From Gnetum montanum (lineage: Eukaryota > Streptophyta > Gnetopsida > Gnetales > Gnetaceae), in assembly GCA_015680685.1 (NCBI GenBank), contig MNCI01016277.1, forward strand, positions 305,487-369,486: a stretch of DNA of 64,000 bases, in the 5' to 3' direction. Both the position numbers and the translations under genes were made by a program. Shown here one piece after another: positions 13,401 through 26,660 of this stretch; the first letter of the stretch is position 1, and each line of letters starts with the position of its first letter. The notes under the pieces were generated by a model. The model was given only the letters and a program-made list of their open reading frames with translations, was not told the origin of the DNA and did not search any database.

Positions 13401-13710
13401 TAGTAGGGGTTCATCGTCATTGAGTAAGTTATGCTTTCATTATTTGGGATGATGATGCCTTCATTTATGTTTATAAGAAACCCCCACCTTGGGTTACATA
13501 CTCCAATCTTCATTGTCATATAATTCATTGGTTCTCCAATGAATTTCCTCACTAGATGTGGCATTATCGTAATCTTGTAGGAGAGGCATGGTTGTGAGAT
13601 TGTGTGTGAATTTATATGTGAATTTTTATAATTATTTCCTCCTAAAAAATATATCATTAATTCCTTAACAATGATCTTGTATGATATAACTAATCTAGAT
13701 AACTAGCACC
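10430..13710 (-). other. Long leader of copy 1, non-coding
   Basis: There is no credible long frame. The part 10430-11900 aligns, inverted, with 55301-56990 of the other copy. The part 11900-13710 has no counterpart there, because that copy jumps from the tRNA directly to the text equivalent to 11895. Small open frames here are shared debris and show no recognisable protein. Confidence 0.6.
11625..11642. promoter_or_regulatory. 18-bp perfect palindrome in the leader
   Basis: ATGGGGGATATCCCCCAT is identical to 55543-55560 in the other copy, although the text around it has diverged. It could form a strong hairpin or an RNA kissing contact. Confidence 0.6.
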
Positions 13711-13729
13711 ATCCCCGGCAACAACGCTA
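13711..13729 (-). other. tRNA-Asp-type primer-binding site
   Basis: On the minus strand TAGCGTTGTTGCCGGGGAT starts one base after the LTR end. It matches the plant Athila/Tat-type site TGGCGCCGTTGCCGGGGAT, complementary to the 3' end of tRNA-Asp, with three C/T or G/A changes. Confidence 0.7.
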
Positions 13730-13730
13730 A

Positions 13731-14563
13731 TGATGAGTGACGAGGTACCCCTACACTCAACCATACGAATACGAGCGTTTCATGCACAATCTAGTTGAAC
13801 TCTGCAAACAGACTAGTTATGGTATCTAAATAGCTATTATTAGGTCGTAGTTTGCTGTCTTCCCATCTGGACTAGTGTTAACTTTATCATGTATGGTTTA
13901 GTCTAGAGTGAGGTTTATGATGTTTTCCTATACTAACGCTACTTCTGGATACAATGGGAAATAATATTAACTAAGCTAAGAGAGAGAGGATGAGAGAGAA
14001 TCTAAGATAGCCTAAGTGCGATGAGAATCCATTCCTCAATCATCCATACACATCTTGGACCTCATGCATGACTACCACTGGGATTACCAAGCATAGATCC
14101 TAGGTACGCTACTGGGTTACCAAGTAGTCACACTTAAATGCTCATGATCAAGTTGTACTCATTCCACATTTAACAGGAGTTTAGGGTAAGAAGATGTTAA
14201 CTAGGAAATCAGTAAATAATAATTAAATAAATAATTAAGCTAATTAGATGCTGCAATGATGAAGTAATCTCAATCTTTATTGCTGATCATGTGTGTGTCC
14301 AAGTACGTCACACTCGAATAAGGATGTCATACAATTAAAAATCATCACACTGCGAGCTTGCACTGGAGAGACGGGTTGAGAGAAAAACTATTTAAAACTA
14401 AACACTTAAAAAGAAAATATCAAAAACTAAGAACTCCCTATCAGATCTATCTACCTCTTATTTATAGATGAGGAGACAGGCTGCGATATCGCGTACGCGA
14501 TATTGCGTCTAGGCTGCGATATCACGTATGTGATATCGCGGCCAAAAAAATGGTAACTCATCA
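13731..14563 (-). repeat. 5' LTR of copy 1
   Basis: The minus strand begins TGATGAGTTACCA and ends CGTCACTCATCA. U3 carries a perfect 18-bp palindrome ATATCGCGTACGCGATAT (14486-14503) and a second, partly deaminated copy of it at 14519-14538, then a TATA region (14458-14468). It aligns with 8125-8927 along its length. Confidence 0.75.
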
Positions 14564-17500
14564 CCTTGGCACCATCTCCAATCATTGAATGGATGGATAT
14601 TGTGGGAGTGAGGAGGATCATGGCTGACCAACAAACATGTTAACTTAAAAAAATAATGAATCAAACATATAGATGAACAACCAAACATCCATCCATTAAT
14701 AATATAAAAACCAAGATTTGTCTAGTCCAATCATCACCACAAACAAGGGAGCTAGCATGCACTAAAATTAGTTTCAAATGTGTATCATGTAGTCATGTGT
14801 ACTTGCCAAATGCCAAAACCAACATGCATCCAAAACAAATATCAAATTAGCATGCATAGGGATTTATTATTAGTCTAAATTGGAACATGAAGCATCATCC
14901 AAGACACACTTCCAATGTTCCCTAAACATACTGATATTAGAGGAATTACCTAGAACATTACCTCTAATATTCTAGAGACATAAAACAAAAGGATGAATGA
15001 GCCATGAAATCACCCTCTTACATATGATGAAGCTAACAAAAAAAAGCCTTATTGAAGCATTCTAGTTAGGATCAATCACAAACCATCTGTAGGGAGTCCA
15101 TGTCTAATTAGCCAAATAACTCAATGGTAGCTCCATGATCCAAACATACACCAAACATAAAAACATGATATCCAACTAATGATGGAGGATAACAATAAGA
15201 CCAAATCATCCATCTCATCAAGAGATCCATCAATACAAGGGATCTTCATAAGAATACCATCCAAGAAATCAAATGATACCAATAGATTCAATCAAGACAT
15301 GGAAATTCCAGTATCATAAGAAATCAAACTCAACATCCAAGAGATCACACATACATTATTCACATTCCAAGATGCCAACAAAGTCCAACGAGAGACAAAC
15401 ATAATCTTAACATCCAAAAAATTAATATTGTCACAAAAATGGAAAGACTAAAGTTATTAACAACTAAGAATCACATATGAGTCAACAATCAACCATGAAT
15501 TATCCATAGCATAAGATGGGTTATTAAAACTCAAGATTCAATAAGAAGATTATCAAGAATGACAAAGAAGAAAACTTGAATAAAAAGATATGTGTTTATC
15601 AGCAAATGGTCAAGGTAAAAATCCAAATCAATCAAAGAACAAAGACCATAATCTACCAAGGTTTAAGCCAAGTAATTAACATTCAAGCAAGGAAAAATAT
15701 CCCAAAATTAAACACTAAAGATAATAATGTCAATTCAATAAACAAGGAAGATTCAATAGGATTTTAAAGAGCATAGAGACTAATAAATCCAGGTTTTACA
15801 CCAAACTTCATAAAATCCAAGTTCATGGTAGAGTTGGGGTTGTAGGGAAGATGTCTTAGGAAATCTAGAGATATTTCTAGTGAATATGAGGCATTTCTAG
15901 GGAGATTTCTTTGATGAAGATGATAAATATTAGTCCAATGGAAGAAATCTCTAGGAAATTTAAGGCATTTCTAAGAAGACATATTTGATGAAGATAAGAC
16001 ATCTTAGGAAAATGGGAGATGTATCTAGAAATTTTTAGGCATTTTTGTGGAGATGTCTCTAATGAAGATGAGACATCTTAGATAAATGGAAGATGTTTGA
16101 GGTAAGTTTAAGACATTTCTAGATGAGACCTCTTAGGAAAATGAGAGATATATCTAGCTCAAATTAATATGTCTCAACAGATATGTCTTTAAACAAGGTG
16201 AGACATCTCAATTGCAAAGGAGACATCTTTGCTAAGGTGAAGATGTCTCTATAGGGACATCTCAAGACAAGAGGAGATGTATTATCTAAGACTGGATGTT
16301 TCGCTAAAAGTTTTGACACATAGAAGAAATATCTTGCAAAGAATAGAGCCATCTCATTTGAGCAAGGAAAAATTAGGAATCATCCATAAACAGATACAAA
16401 TGATAGGAAGGGTTGGAAAACCACAAGAAATAAAATTGACATTCCAGGAATAAGAATTGATAAAGAAAAAGAGCAATCCTAAGAATGAAACAAAGAGGAA
16501 AAACTAGAATTAAAAAAAATAGAAAGCTAGAAAACTCAACATGAAAAGAAACAAATCTAATGCCAAGATCAGAATATAAATGCTAGAAAGAGGGATTCCA
16601 ACAAGACTGATAAACAAACAAGAAATCATACTAGGTTTGATAACATCATAGCATGGAAAAAATGAAACTAAGTTAAAAAGATAAAGATGAATGGAAATCT
16701 CTAGTTCTTCAAAATAATCATGGGAAACCTATCTACATCTCTTTCTAGAACTAATATTTCATTACACCAAAAATTACAGCAAACGAAATCATTCCATTGA
16801 TGCAAATGTATGAAATTAGGAAAATCCAATCCTACAAAAAATGCTCAAATATATCTCCAAAAACTCATGCCCATAAATGATGAAACAACATTGCTAGAAA
16901 TTGCAAATTCAACACACAAAATCTATTGTATCAACATTCAAAGCATTCAAAATAATACACATGAGCTCATAAACAACATCATATCATACAAAATAATAAA
17001 TAATACCCATTGCATGAATTTGAATAAATTTTCATTTGTAACTGGAAAGGAGCCAAGATTACTCACCTTTGATTCTTTATGACAAAAAATCACTAGAAAG
17101 GAGTGCAAACTGTAAAGATCCAAGCAATCCATTGAACTAATTCATAATTTACTAGCACTTCTTCTAGCTCCAATCTCCACACCATCTCTCTCAAATCATA
17201 AAAGTGTGTGAAGAGAGAGAACCATGGAATTTTTAATGGAAGCTATCAAAATTCAAGAAATGAGAGAAAATAACAATTGCTAAAATAAACAAAAAACTAA
17301 TCAAATAATTCCATCAATCTTGTTCATTACACAAGCAACTACCTCTAATCTTATAGAAGTCCCACACTTGCTAAATTAATCAAAAAGCAAATATTATAAA
17401 CCCACTATACCAAAATATATCCCAACATATGCTCATAATAATAAATAAAATTATTAATTAATTATTAAAAACATAGTTACCAATATCATATTATAAGAAA

Positions 17501-17769
17501 GGTCATATAAATAAAGGAGAATCTCTAGTAATCAGGCTAACCATGTCATGCAACACTGACACCTATTAACATGAAATCCTATCACACTCAACAATAAGGT
17601 TAGTGCAAATTTGTTAGATGGTAATAAAAATATATTTGAATATAAATATATATGATAACATTAATATATCCAAACATCTTAAGGTGCATTATCACAAATT
17701 ATGTCAAACTGATAACATACATAAAACACCCATCTAAGCATAAGAATCACAACTCTATAAAAATCATAC
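14564..17769. other. Gene-free AT-rich region
   Basis: I see no convincing frame. The longest ones (15576-15767, 16810-17082) are Asn/Ile/Lys-rich, as expected of chance frames in AT-rich DNA. The only structure is the AGATGTCT cluster listed separately. It may be the worn interior or LTR of another element. Confidence 0.45.
15843..16350. repeat. Cluster of AGATGTCT / AGACATCT motifs
   Basis: About twelve copies or near copies of AGATGTCT and its reverse complement AGACATCT occur in 500 bp, irregularly spaced, with LTR-like AT-rich text between. A similar cluster lies in the copia LTR at 50318-50610, so this may be the U3 of a related, otherwise unrecognised LTR. Confidence 0.5.
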
Positions 17770-18666
17770 TAATGAGTGGTGAGTACCTCCTACACCCAAT
17801 CATATGAATAACAAGTGTTCACTAGTGATCTAATTGAATTTTGTAGATTTAGTCACCTAAGTGGTTGATATTCTTAAATAGTAAATCATGTAATTATAAG
17901 TCACTATCTTACTAATCCACACTTGTGCTTTAACTATGAGTATGGTTAAGTGTGGTTAAGGCATAAGATATTTTTTTATGATTATTTTATTATTATTTAT
18001 CTCATAAGTTCTTACTAATGAAATGAAGCTTTTATGATTAAATTAATTAACTAATTCCTAAATTAACTACCCCATCATGTTGTATCCTTTCCCATTTACT
18101 ATACACATCTTGAATTGGTATTAACATTGTTGGATTACCAAGTACATAATACTGGGTGTACCAAGTACCCATTACTAGGATCACCAAGCATTTGTGTGTT
18201 ATGCTTAAAATGATCATACTCACGTGCTTATAAATGATTACATTAATGAATCAAATAATAAAAATTATGTAAAGTGCATGTAACATAAAGTGCTCAAAAG
18301 AAATAGTAAACTAATCAAAATTTTGCAATGGATGTAGGAAATATTGATTTTATTTCCAATAATGCTAATGTGCCTAGGTACACAAGCATTCAAATAAAAC
18401 TCTATAAAATTTTGTATATCCATACTATGGACACTTAGAGGGGAAACTATTCTAACTCTTAAGGGAAGAAACTATAAGAATTCAGCAAACTCTATGACTA
18501 AAAGGTGTCATAAATATCAGGAGTCCACACATTTATATAGGCAATGAGTGCATTAGCATTGATACATCTAGGTTAATGCATCCTAGCATGTGTCAATAAG
18601 GATATGTTGCTGGGGTTGCACCAACAGGCATGCATTAATGCATCCTATCTTACTGATGTATCATCA
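17770..18666 (-). repeat. 3' LTR of element C
   Basis: The minus strand starts TGATGATACATCAG after CCGTGGGGGTA-like text and ends at CACTCATTA, a worn form of the family end CACTCATCA. U3 has many ATGCATTAATGCAT / GATGTATCAATGC motifs in place of the GCGATATCGC of copy 1, then CTATATAAAT (18531-18540). Confidence 0.6.
18531..18540 (-). promoter_or_regulatory. TATA box of LTR C
   Basis: CCTATATAAATGTG on the minus strand, just after the ATGCAT-rich block, is identical to the boxed text at 6387-6400. Confidence 0.55.
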
Positions 18667-18899
18667 TACCCCCACGACTGACTAAAAACTCATTATCAAG
18701 TGAAAAATTTGGGATTGAGTTCCTTACAAAATTTAAGTATGGAATTTATTGATGAAATGATAGACTAATTGACTCTAACTAACTTTGAGTGTAAGATTGT
18801 ACAATATTACAAAAATGAGTGCTCATTACAACAAAATTGGATACTTAAACAAAATTTTCAGTAGGTACCTATAGGATAGATGAAGATGTGATGAATTTT

Positions 18900-21770
18900 G
18901 ATAAAGTACATGAAGGTAAAGGATTATATGGTTCTAATGATTCTTCATCCATCCTAGTGCTATTGGATGCTACGGTTGACTAGTTACTACTATTGAAAGT
19001 TTGAAAGCATCCAATAGCTCTTTCATTTTTTCTTCCTTGCTTTGTGGATCATAAATGATCCAAGTAGCTTTGCTAATGTTGGGTAGTGCAAGGATGTCTC
19101 ATGGGCATGGTATTCAAGAAAACAGTTTCTTCTCATTGATAAACTAGGCTACAAATTATTTTCATTTAATGTCAAATGTCTTTACCAGCTTCTTCAACTC
19201 TTTGTAGGTATTCATTCGTCTTGTCAAGTTCTTAGCAAAAGACCATTGATTAGTGAATTTTCTCCTAAGAATTTCAAGCTCTATGTTGGCTACCTCTAAC
19301 TTTTATTTTGTCTCTTTGAGAAGCTTCAATTCCACCTCATAGAGGAGGTAAAAATTGGCAACCTGCTTCTCTGACTTTGTTCTTAGCCTCCTTACTCTCA
19401 ACATCAACAAGTTTGCATAATGGAGGTTAACATGCTCCATGTACTCTATCATCTCCTTGATCTACAACTCCTTTAGGGAATTTTAGCCTTGTTGTATGCA
19501 TTTAGTTCATCAAATATGGGTTGTCATACATCACCTTATTATTGGATTTGTTGGGAAACCTTGTTCATCTTCACCTTTTCCAATTAAATCTCTTTTTCAT
19601 TGACCTCCTTGAGTAGTCCAACCTAGTTCATGTAATGATTATTTACTCATTCAAACTTCAAGTCCTCATTCTTCTAGGTAGCTATCTCAATGATGGTCTT
19701 TTGGTGAAGATCATGGACTTTTTCTGTTGAGAGACTATGATTTTCTATTACTAACCTTCTCATACCCATGTTTATCTTAGTGAGTTACTCCTACTTCTAG
19801 CGTATGAATTCAACCATTTACTCCTTTTTTTGCTCAACATTTCATAGGATCTGATTATTCTTCATGAGGACCAAGTTTTTTTTGCAAACTTGTAACAAGG
19901 TATTTTCAGTGTTGTTAGCCATGACTTTTGACAAGGACACATTGAAGATCACCACCTCCTTTGCATTCTTAGCCTCTTGGTATTTTTGCTGAAGCTATTG
20001 AAAAGCTTCAATATTGGTAAGTTTTGGCTTGAGAATTACAAGGTTGAAGAGATGGAATCACAACTCAACAACTTCAATGACCAACCATTGATTAACTATA
20101 GTGGCTTCCTCTAGTTGTGCAATGGAAATCAGTAACTTATCCCTTGTCTCAAGCAGCTACAACTAGTCTGCAGTAATTGTATTTAGGAGATCAAAGATCT
20201 TTGGAAGTGGTTTCCTAGCTCCAAGTAGTCTTTCCAACACCACTTTATGTTAAGTAATACTCATTCAATCACTTTCTACTCTTGCAGAAGTATGGATGTC
20301 CACAATAGTGAAAATGTTAGGTATAATCATCACAAGAGCATTTAGGACTTTAGCAACCTTATTAGCCACCACCTTCACTACTATCTTCTACCCCTTGTGT
20401 GGCATGACCAACATGATTTTCTCCTTACCTTCCTCCATTATGATGGAGAAGGCTATAATATTTCCTAAGATCTCAAGGAATTTTTTTCTAGAAATGGATA
20501 GTGTGATTTCCCTAGCACTCAGATTGGGCTTGGTGGAAGATTGGTTCCTTTATGTGAAAAAGATAGGGTTAGTTCATTGTCTAGTTAACTTATGATCCTA
20601 GTAACCTTGATAAGATTGCTCATGGATGGACAATAAATGAAGGACTTCCCTCCATCTATAGAGCCCTACTATTGCTATAGCTTCTACTCCTAAAGTTTTC
20701 TAAGTCTTTCGGTAACTGCAAACGTCTCTAGTGTAGTTTCTAGGGTTGCAAGTGGTGGTGGTGGTTTCCATTCTTCTTATAGTTAAGCTACTACCTTATC
20801 TTTCATCATTTCCTACTAGGATGTGGTAGGAGAATCATAGACCACATCATTGGAATAGAAAACTATTCCTTCCCGTTTGTACAATTTACAAATAAAAAAA
20901 AAAGGAAAATGTCTTTCTTCCCTTATAATTTTCTTTGAAATGCTTTTCAATCTCAAGAAAAATTATTTGGAGAAGGTTGACTAGAGATTTTTGACTTGGA
21001 GTAGTGCATGCCTGGGTAGAGAAAGCTATCACTTTACTAGGCCTCACCATTAGGTATAGGTGATAGGCCATAATCTTGAAGTACATTTTTCTACCTTTGT
21101 TAGGACACCGTACTCTTTATGGTCCATCGCATAGCATCATTTAACCTACTCCTTTTTGGCTTTTGGGTCTACCTACATCAAAATTTTAGCAAACTTTGCC
21201 CTAGTATTTGACAAACCAAGGGCCTCTACAATGGCCTCAATTGAGTAGGAGATAGTGATGTCTTTGATCTTCACTAATGCATCTCCTTGTCTATAATTTC
21301 AAAATAAATAGATCCCCCTCATGTACCATTATCCACTGTTTGGAGAGAATTTTACATATGGAAGACCCCTATAGCTATGTTTGAATCTCTTTCAAAACCA
21401 ACTCCAAGAAGGATCCAAAGTTCAACTCTTGGAGAATAGAATTTTGGACCTCCTTGGCCCTAATTTTCTTCAAATAGGCCTCCATGAGAGTGGCATCCAA
21501 GTTAGGATGTAGCCTAGGAGCCTCATCTTACCTAGATTACCATGTTTATCTAGTAGGAATTTGTTAGATAGATTGCACTTTGGGCTTCTCTTGAAGGATT
21601 TTTGTGGCATGAGTTGCCTTGACCTCTTGCTCCTGGGGCTACTGTGATTGTTTTTGTTGTTGATCCCTTCATCCTCTAGGTCACTCTTCCCTAGACTACG
21701 AAGGCCCTCCAACCTATGGCTCTCATTTTGGTACCATATGTGATCATAAAAATAACCCATGATTAGCTTT
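18900..21770 (-). pseudogene. Decayed coiled-coil / transposon-protein ORF of element C
   Basis: The frame at 20886-21086 (MYFKIMAYHLYLMVRPSKVI) lines up with IYFKIGNYHLFPTKGLKRIS in the ORF at 57537, so the N-terminal domain is present here. Downstream text (19200-19480) matches the coiled-coil piece at 5510-5780. There are many stops and shifts. Function is unknown; by family it is the element's only protein. Confidence 0.5.
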
Positions 21771-21999
21771 TTTCTTCACAACCCCTAGTTATTTTGATAT
21801 CTTTCTTGTTAGATGGGGTTAAGTTTAGTTATTTTGTATTAAAAGTTGATCATTTGAAAGCTCATTTGTGATCTTGGCTAGGTGTATTATTTTAATATTA
21901 TTCAAAGTTTGTTTGTTAGGTTCAACCCTTTATGATAAGTAATTTAATATTATTTTAATGAATTAACCTTAGGGAGTTGGAAACATTTTGAAAAATTTG

Positions 22000-22260
22000 C
22001 TACAAAAAATCAAAGGTTTGTATCCCCCATGACATAAAGCTTACCTCCAATAGTTGGGTAGGAATACATTAGCATTTGGAGAGTTAGGATGCTCGAAAGA
22101 ATCTTAGGCTCTAAAAAATGCAAAAACTCCTCTTGCTCTTTAGAAAAATGATGCAAAATAAGCTACATATCGCACACATATATAGACTTTGTGTGCTACA
22201 TCAATGGGGTTGTGTTGACTCATTGCATTGCATTGATGCATCTATACTTAGATATTTCTC
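22000..22260 (-). promoter_or_regulatory. Internal promoter-like module of element C
   Basis: On the minus strand GATGCATC and CATTGATGTAG motifs (22190-22245) are followed by CTATATATGTG (22178-22185) and then TTTTTTAGAGCCTAAG. It aligns with 2530-2720. Confidence 0.45.
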
Positions 22261-23640
22261 ATTTTATGAAATGGAGGAATTTTGGATGAGTTTTGGAACA
22301 AAACAAGAGCTCAATGGAAGCTAGAAAGATGGAGAGCAATGGCAACAACATAGAAGAGGGTTAGTTGGGCTTGAGAGAAGTGATTGGAGTGAACTTTGGA
22401 TGTTATTGGATACTAAATAAAGCAAAACTAGATGTTTTTAACTCTATTCAAATGAAGGATCAAACCAATGATCCATGCTAGGAAATTTATCTTCAAGAAA
22501 ATCAAAGAAATACAAGTGGATCCTCTCCAAAGCAGGCAGATGCTTCATGTGTACTTACATACCTTCATCACAAAGAGTTTGTGGGCTCAAAGGAAATGTG
22601 AAGTTAAATCCCATAGATAGAAATAATTTTTTGAGGGTTATATGATCTAGTAATAAAACTAAACAATTTCCTATGATATGAGGTAGTGAGGTAATAAACC
22701 ATAAATGAGTAAATGATAGAGACAGAAGATGAAAGAGGTCATCGGCATCCTAATCATACAAGATTCTTAGTGGAGTTCATGATTAAGATGATCTAATCCT
22801 AATTCATTTCAAGTCAACACCAAGTCCATTTTTTTTTCAGTGATCTTACATTAACATATAATATTTGTACATCAATCAAAAGTCTAGGATAACTGAAAAG
22901 GACAACGATCACTCCAAGAGGAGAAGAAAAGAGAAGAAGGAAGTAGAGAGAGTCTTAGTTAGAGAGGTACCTTTAGGCATGAGTACCATGTATTTCTAGC
23001 TGCATAACTAGTGCCAGTATTCCATTATTTAGTCTAAGGGGTATGCTTTAAATTCCCATTCTTGTTCTTTTTTCATGGGAATCATACCATGCAAAGAGTT
23101 CTTTCCTTTTATGATTGATAGTAGGAGCGATGGTATACTAGTGGAGTATCATAGAACCTTAAGAATGATGTTGAGAGAAACTATACCAAATCCCCTTGAA
23201 GTCACAACCTATTCCAATCTCACTTAGTCCTTTCCTAGCTCGTTGATTATCAAGATCATTGATTAATTATTTAAGTTTCAATGTGAAAGAACCTTATGCT
23301 TCTAGAATACTAATTTCCCATGGAATAGATGAAATGGATGAATGTCATGATCTCATTACCTAATATCATCAATAAAATTAATAGAGCATTAGTAGATTAT
23401 AAAATTTGAAAATAAAAATGATCATCTAATTAATCAATCATAATGTTGATAGCTTACCCTTGTAATTTCTATAGATGCAGTAGCAATAATCAAAATCAAA
23501 ATCTAATATTTTCAATAAACTAAAAGAAATTAATTAAAAATGAGAACAAAAACATAATTAAATATATATAAAATAAATAATAAAATATACAAGAAAGTAG
23601 AAAACATATAAATAATAGTGTAAAGCAAAAAGGTGAAAAA
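22260..23640 (-). other. Leader of element C, non-coding
   Basis: Short blocks match the leader of copy 1 (10690-10760 and 11380-11430). No protein is recognisable. Confidence 0.4.
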
Positions 23641-23649
23641 TTACGAACC

Positions 23650-26600
23650 TCATCATGGTGTTATGTTTGTATGGCCATCTTCCTATGACTGAGTTAAGGG
23701 AAGGAGATCCAAAAAATATAGGATTCTTGTTTCATGAAGACTTCAATAGCTTTAGTAGTTAAATCTATTGCATAGACTCTTCCATTCATATATTCATTCC
23801 TTCATCTCTTTGGCAATGTTCACACAAACAAGAAAAATGATGAGCATCTTTGAAGATGATTAGCCAAAAGTACCCAACCATTAGGATCTTCATAGCCATC
23901 CTCTTACCTACACAGTGGCTCCCAAAAGCACCTTCATGGACATCCTAGAGGATCTACATTAGCATTAAGCATACACCATCACACCAAGCCATCGGCATAA
24001 ATCTTGTAAAGATTTTCTTAGATATCCATGTAGTGTTTGACTTGGTGAAGAAATTATTATTTCTTCTTGTTGTCCCATTTTGTTGAAGTCTCCTAAGTGA
24101 GAAGGTAGACAAGGAATTCATCATGCTAATTGGTATCCATGGTATCCTAGACATCAATGGATTTTGCAAAGAGAAGTTCATCTAGAAAATAATCAAATTC
24201 CTAATCCTCTTTACTATCCCATCTTAACTAAGATAAGTGATCAACAACCACATTCTCAGTGCCCTTCCTATCCATCATTGTAAGATCAAACTCTTGCAAA
24301 ATCACCAACCACCATGTGACACAAGGGCTTACCACTTTCTTGTTTATTAGGAAATAGATAGCACTATGACTTATGTGCATAAAGATTTGATATTTAAGCA
24401 CATAGTGCTTGAATTTTTTTAGAGTATACACCACCACCATAAGTTCCTTCTTTGTGATTGGTATAATTTAGTTGTGCACCCACAATAGTTATTCCTACAC
24501 AATGAATGTAATAAGAATGTTTTTGATCATGGAACTATGTCAACACTACCTTAAGTGCATAGTTGGATGCATCCATCATGATGTGAAAGGATCAAAATCA
24601 ATCTAGAGCACATATAATTGGAGTTTCTACAAGCTTCTACTTTAGCTATTAGAATGCTTGTTCACATTCCTTGGTCCAATTGAAAGGTGAGTCCTTTTTT
24701 ATTAGCTCCACTAGTGGTTTGGTAATTTTTGAGAACTTCTTCATGAAGTGCCTAGAATAACCAGTGTGTCCAAGGAATGATCACACATCTTTTACAGTCT
24801 ATGGTTGTCTAGTGATTTCTTGGATAACTTGTACTTTTTTTGGATCCACCTCTATTTCTTTTCCTAAGATCCAATGTCCTAAGATAATTCCCTCTTGGGC
24901 CATTAGATGCCTTTTCTACTAATTAAGCCTTAAGTTAGTCTCCATACAATGTTTCAACACTTAATCTAGATAGTCCAAGACTTACTCAAAGTTGGAACCA
25001 TAGGTGAAGAAGTCATCCATGAAGACTTCCACACTAGTACCAATTTGCTACTAAACAATGTTAAGTACTAGGCATTGAAAATTTGCATGGACATTGCAAA
25101 GGTCAAAGAAAATATTTTTATATGCAAAATTTTTCCATGGACTTATGAAGGTTGTTCTGGCCTGATCTTATAGTTCTATTTGGATTTGTTTATAGCCACT
25201 ATAACCATCCAAAAAACTATAGTAACTATGCCCTATAATAGTATCCAACGCTTGGTCCATAAATGATGATGGGAAATGATCCTTGAAGGTTAGCATGTTT
25301 AACATCTTGAAGTTTATGTAGATTCTCCATTTTCATTCTTTCATTGTTACAATTACAAGTGGGCTAACCTACTTACTATCCACAATAAAATAAATGAACC
25401 CTACCTTAAAAAGTTATTTAATTTCATCCTTAACAACTTACTTAAGTTTTGGATTCAACCTCCTCTATGATTTCCTTCTTAGCTTGATGGAGGAATCTAT
25501 ATAGATTCAATGCTAGGATATCCTTGGATCTATCCTTGTCAACTCATGATATGATCATGTAGAGGTTGTTGGTCATCATTTACTACTTTCAACTACTTCT
25601 TTTTCTAGTCTTAGATAAGATTGGCATTTATTATTATCTATTTTTCATTATTAAGAAAGGAATATTCTAAGGCTTCTAGTAAAGCCTCAAGATCAAAGGG
25701 TTTCCTACTTGAAATTGTTTGGGATTTCCAAATTCCCCCAATTCATCTCTTCATTTTTGTGGGAGATTTGTTGGAGATAAATTGCTCCAAATTATCTCTA
25801 TAGGTTCTTGTGAGGAATTCCATTAATTCCATGCACATTATGGATTTAGCATTGTTATCTATGGTCAACCACTAGGTACCTTCTTATTTTGTGGTTGGTA
25901 CATACAAACACTTCTAAACATTTGATATTCTAGAATGTTGATTGCATGCTTGAATAGATGTACTTTTCATGGCACATAGTATCTACACATAATGGCACCT
26001 TATGTCACTATATGTAATTCATACAATCTTCTTCTTCTCAATCTCTCTAAACTCTTTTTCCTTGGATATTTTTAAGGAAATGTCTAGAAACCCCATCTTG
26101 GAATTAATAGTGCTAAGCCAAGTCTTTAATATAATAATGGGAAAGTTACCTTTGTAGTTGTCCACATGGTTCACTAGGAAATCTACTAGGTATGATCAGG
26201 CATAGATGGTGGTCATAATGTCCTATACTAATTCTAAGGGGACATTAATAGATTGATTTAAAAGCTTCAATATGATGTTACATTTCTTAAGTAGAGTCAG
26301 GTTCTAAGTTTTGTACATTTCTTAAGAAATCAAATTCACTCCAAAACTTGAGTGTAGCAAAGCTTTGCATAGATCATTTCCTACAATCTATAAATAGATT
26401 AAGGGACTTCCAAGATTAAATCATTTCCTAGGAAGGTGGCTTACCTTGATCCAATCCATGACCACATGAGTTAACATGATAGTGTGAACATTGGAGGTTT
26501 TTTTATTTGAAAGAGTCTTGAGCATCATTCTAGAAGCAGTGGATATAAGGTTAGTAGCTACTGGTGCTTGCTAGGGTTTTTGTGGACTATGTAGCTTCAA

Positions 26601-26660
26601 GAAAGTCCTCTTTCAAGGCTTTTAATCAAAGCTACTTAGATAATCATCTAGTTGTAAGTT
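23650..26660 (-). pseudogene. Decayed Ty3/gypsy pol (RT, RNase H, integrase N-terminus)
   Basis: On the minus strand the order is RT (about 25420 to 24840), RNase H (about 24640-24228) and the start of integrase (about 24080-23650). RT carries YSFLDGYSGYKQI and the catalytic box as VFMDDFFTYG (about 24990-25028), then FLGHTGYSRHFMKKFSKITK. RNase H ends KGTENVVVDHLS. The integrase remnant has the HHCC-region pattern with stops. Many nonsense and frameshift changes are present. LTR1 of the compound array follows directly at 26667, so this element was probably its insertion target. Confidence 0.65.

Larger units (their letters stand above)
8125..14563 (-). mobile_element. Pol-less LTR retrotransposon, copy 1, complete ends
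   Basis: LTRs of 803 bp (8125-8927) and 833 bp (13731-14563) flank 4.8 kb. The outer 5-bp flanks are CGTTG (8120-8124) and CCTTG (14564-14568), a target-site duplication with one mismatch. A tRNA-Asp-type primer site abuts the right LTR, fixing the minus orientation. The interior encodes only the second half of the family's coiled-coil protein. A deletion fused the internal promoter to the coding region near 10330. With no pol, it would depend on another element for replication. Confidence 0.8.
17770..23645 (-). mobile_element. Pol-less LTR element C, 5' truncated
   Basis: The 3' LTR is at 17770-18666. Moving up the minus strand come the decayed coding region (18900-21770), an internal promoter-like module (22000-22260) and a leader that still matches copy 1 in places (22500-22620 carries GGATCCTCTCCAAAGCAGG; 23300-23360 resembles 11380-11430). 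The 5' LTR is missing where gypsy pol begins near 23650. It is closest to the element at 2300-7145. Confidence 0.6.

Noticed and set aside
16810-17082. 90-codon frame in the gene-free region
   Set aside because: Asn/Ile/Lys-rich composition typical of chance frames in AT-rich DNA. No promoter or homology is visible.
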